From Vitellaria paradoxa (Eukaryota > Streptophyta > Magnoliopsida > Ericales > Sapotaceae): DNA of 64,000 bases. The notes below the pieces were generated by a model. The model was not told where the DNA came from and did no database searches. It saw only the letters and a list, made by a program, of their open reading frames with translations. The DNA lies in the NCBI GenBank assembly GCA_019916065.1, contig CM034234.1, positions 14,924,520-14,988,519 of the forward strand. The letters run 5' to 3'. Below are positions 62,870 to 64,000 of this stretch, one piece after another. Made by a program: the position numbers and the translations under genes. Positions within the stretch are counted from its first letter, which is position 1; every line of letters starts with the position of its first letter.

Positions 62870-64000
62870 CTTTTGGGAGGAGAAACAAAAACTAGGTGCC
62901 GCATAGAAAAAGTCTGAACCAAGTCGGGTTGACACTATTTGTTTACTTGGTATGATCTTTGATAGAGATTTTTGTTTTGCGTTCAGCTACAACTTTTTCA
63001 TTTTTCACTAATTTTTCTATCTATTTTTTTTGGGGGGGGGGGGGGATGATGAAAAACTAACATACATGTTAAATTTTCATTGGGGATATAATATTTCGCT
63101 GGTTTTACTGTGTTTCCGGTCATATTTTTGGGGTACTTTTGGCCTTGTCCTTCACTGGAATGGTATATAAATTATCTTGCAGAACATAATTAACTGTTAC
63201 TATATAAATTATTTTACTTGAAATTCCCTCTTGTTTTCATACTTTATAAATCAACTTGTAGGTTTTGTATGGTGAGCCATTGAATAATCAGACTAGACAA
63301 ATGTAAGGAAGAAAAAGGGTGGCTAACATATTTTTGGTATTAGTTACGTGATATCAAAGTTCAGTCATCCGATTTCAATAAAAGTAAATTTAAAAATTCT
63401 TGCTTAAAATTTTTAAACTTACTTTTTGTTGTGAATTGTCTGATTTTGATCGAATGGTTTATAATTCGATGTCACATGGCTACCATTAAAAGTGATGTTA
63501 ACCTTTCTAAATCGGGCATGGAATTACTTCTGCATTTCATGTTTTACTGTGGATTGCCTGTCATCTACAGCCTGGGATACAAGGGAAACTTCTAGTTTTT
63601 GCTAGATTGATTTTCCCACATTTGAAGTACTCAATTTTTTTATTTTCCCATAAAAATACAGTGTTTTGTGAGAATCATTAAGGCTCCGTTTGATGACCAG
63701 AAATTTTAATTCAATGGATTTGAAATTAAATTTTATGAAAATATAAGTGGTAAGAGTTAATTTATATAATAATACATTGCAAGTTTTTATAATTATTACG
63801 ACTTTGGTAATGGTGTCACTAGTTCTTAATATGGTGGAGCAAAATTATTGTGAAAGGTTTTAAATAGTTACGTTTTTGTGGTAATATTAAATCTCTCATA
63901 AAATTTGTCTCAGCATACAAAGTTATATTTGAGCAATTTTACTAAGATAATTAATGTCAAATTTTTTGATTTCAAATCTGTATATACAAAATACAACTAA
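62870..64000. other. ARL1 3' UTR and AT-rich downstream DNA, unit 4 (cut)
   Basis: Counterpart of 6003 to about 7140, with a T-run/G-run junction at about 63024-63045. No gene is seen. The window ends before the CACTA left end expected next. Confidence 0.55.

Larger units (their letters stand above)
56212..64000 (+). repeat. Tandem array unit 4 (LINE-containing, cut by window end)
   Basis: Fourth unit, ending at a point equivalent to about 7140 of unit 1. It is the cleanest copy: ARL1 exons and LINE frame are both uninterrupted. Its private variants are shared with unit 2 (for example attgcttataagc at 62719 and cacatggctacc at 63472). Confidence 0.95.

Noticed and set aside
1..64000. CRISPR array, tRNA, rRNA or prokaryotic operon
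   Set aside because: There are no short regularly spaced repeats with unique spacers, no cloverleaf-type sequence noticed, and no runs of adjacent ORFs with ribosome binding sites. The direct repeats are large tandem units and microsatellites.

Overview
The window is plant nuclear DNA, most likely from a dicot. It is very AT-rich and gene-poor, has spliced exons with GT/AG introns, and carries plant-type RTE and L1 LINEs, CACTA elements, a foldback element and many microsatellites. There is no bacterial gene organisation. The only recognisable host gene is the 3' part of ARL1, an ARF-like small GTPase.

Layout. Positions 1-2507 are a single-copy left flank: a diverged AT-rich tandem repeat, a decayed fragment of an L1-type LINE (about 445-1557) and AT-rich DNA. 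From 2508 to the end the sequence is one head-to-tail tandem array. Unit 1 is 2508-18412, unit 2 is 18413-37309, unit 3 is 37310-56211, and unit 4 starts at 56212 and is cut by the window edge. Each unit carries, in order: an AT-rich head; the last four coding exons of ARL1; an orphan CACTA left end with a small hairpin MITE; a Helitron-like 3' terminus; a nearly pure A/T tract; a complete non-autonomous CACTA element of about 2 kb with a GTG target duplication; a short GC-richer open frame; and a 1.1-kb foldback element at the right edge.

Units 2, 3 and 4 each carry a full-length RTE-clade LINE of about 3.1-3.2 kb in the same ARL1 intron, flanked by the same 17-bp target duplication. Unit 1 has the intact empty site. 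The LINE therefore inserted once and was then amplified with the array. Only the unit-4 LINE keeps an uninterrupted 935-codon endonuclease/reverse-transcriptase frame. The unit-2 and unit-3 copies are broken by small indels.

No unit contains the ARL1 exons for the P-loop and switch regions. I infer that unit 1 may be the 3' end of the real gene, with its 5' exons to the left of the window, and that units 2-4 are amplified 3' fragments. Variant sharing is mosaic: units 2 and 4 are closest to each other although unit 3 lies between them. Many differences between units are single-base indels, so residual assembly or consensus error must be excluded before the array is interpreted biologically.
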